A stretch of 5,218 bases of DNA, taken from positions 1 through 5,218 of the forward strand of contig CAMOTK010000139.1 in assembly GCA_946625715.1 (NCBI GenBank), read 5' to 3'. The notes beneath the pieces are model-generated. The model was not told the DNA's origin and ran no database searches. It saw only the letters and a program-made list of their open reading frames with translations. The DNA is from an uncultured Prevotella sp. (GTDB lineage Bacteria > Bacteroidota > Bacteroidia > Bacteroidales > Bacteroidaceae). Shown here piece after piece: positions 4,857 to 5,218 of this stretch (position 1 is its first letter; every line of letters starts with the position of its first letter). The translations under genes and the position numbers were made by a program.

Positions 4857-5218
4857 TTAGTTGAGTAATCGTTTGGAGAAATAGCGCACGGGATACCACA
4901 CCGAGAGGAAGCCCACGACGAGCACCGTCAGGAAGACCAGCACCACGTCGGTGGCATGGACGCTCACGGGGTAGGCGTCGACCACGAACGAGCCAGTAGA
5001 CGAGCCGAGGGCAATGACGCCAAACTGCTGCTGAATCCAGCAGAGCAGCAGGCCCACAACGAGGCCCACGACGGCCCCGATGGCCGAGATGAGTCGGCCT
5101 TCGAAGAGGAAGATGCGCGTAATCTGGCTGTCGCTGGCGCCCAGGTTGCGCAGGGTGACCACGTCGTCGCGCTTGTCGATGATGAGCATCGACAGCGACC
5201 CGATGATGTTGAAACAGG
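4857..5218 (-). CDS. LolC/LolE/FtsX-type ABC transporter permease, C-terminal part (5' end beyond the window)
   Basis: C-terminal 119 residues of an inner-membrane permease of the MacB/FtsX family, closest by eye to LolC/LolE, which with LolD releases lipoproteins from the inner membrane toward the outer membrane. The reading frame stays open to the window edge (CFNIIGSLS precedes the internal Met), so the ATG at 5189 is not the start. Visible: the end of one membrane segment (FNIIGSLSMLII), then the cytoplasmic KRDDVVTLRNLGAS segment typical of the family, where the permease contacts its ATPase. Next come RIFLFEGRLI, a membrane segment at about residues 42-61, a short loop with SFVVDAYPV, a final membrane segment at about 90-108, and a WYPVRYFSKRLL tail. 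LolC and LolE cannot be told apart from this fragment, and other FtsX-like exporters are possible. It lies upstream of the lipoprotein gene, with 16 nt between. Confidence 0.92.
   Translation of the reverse strand, partial: CFNIIGSLSMLIIDKRDDVVTLRNLGASDSQITRIFLFEGRLISAIGAVVGLVVGLLLCWIQQQFGVIALGSSTGSFVVDAYPVSVHATDVVLVFLTVLVVGFLSVWYPVRYFSKRLLN

Noticed and set aside
4850..4860. Run of seven Ts between the permease and the lipoprotein as a terminator.
   Set aside because: On the transcribed minus strand it is an A-run, and no hairpin precedes it. It better fits an A-rich leader before the lipoprotein start.
5187..5189. ATG on the minus strand as the start of a 110-residue protein.
   Set aside because: The frame continues open to the window edge, and the residues before it (FNIIGSLS) belong to a conserved membrane segment of the permease family. 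The gene is cut by the window.

Overview
The window looks like chromosomal DNA from a Bacteroidales bacterium, most likely Prevotella or a close relative. The reasons are: (i) tandem OmpH/Skp-like chaperone genes running directly into murI, a familiar Bacteroidales order that usually sits downstream of bamA (not in this window); (ii) starts that mostly lack a Shine-Dalgarno sequence and sit in A-rich leaders; (iii) a lipoprotein whose acidic residues after the lipobox cysteine resemble the Bacteroidetes surface-export signal; and (iv) a GC-rich coding style interrupted by AT-rich, microrepeat-bearing patches. The genus is inferred from memory of such loci; no search was run.

Left half, plus strand (1-2535): three consecutive OmpH/Skp-family genes (30-611, 658-1158, 1163-1702), then glutamate racemase murI (1699-2535). 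The second and third ompH genes are 4 nt apart, and the third overlaps murI by ATGA, so this is an envelope-biogenesis operon: periplasmic chaperones for outer-membrane proteins plus the enzyme that supplies D-glutamate for peptidoglycan.

Right half, minus strand (5218-2544, in transcription order): the C-terminal part of a LolC/LolE/FtsX-type ABC permease (start beyond the window), a 320-residue lipoprotein with an 8 x 10-residue PGSNPD(D/N)PNN linker and a bacterial Ig-like (Big_2) domain, then a secreted GH28 pectinase-family protein. The lipoprotein starts 16 nt after the permease and overlaps the GH28 gene by ATGA, so the three are probably co-transcribed. The two operons converge, with only 8 nt between the murI and GH28 stop codons and no visible terminator.

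No mobile element, CRISPR array, tRNA or rRNA was seen. The points most worth a second look are: the GH28 protein lacks three of the residues normally conserved in polygalacturonases while keeping the catalytic aspartates; the lipoprotein repeat is a two-level array in which a 60-bp dimer of synonymous 30-bp units has been amplified; and two neighbouring ompH signal peptides have hydrophobic cores made of DNA microrepeats (a 7-bp and a 9-bp unit). I do not see a clearly new multi-gene system. The best candidate for undescribed biology is the coupled pair of surface-type lipoprotein and divergent GH28.
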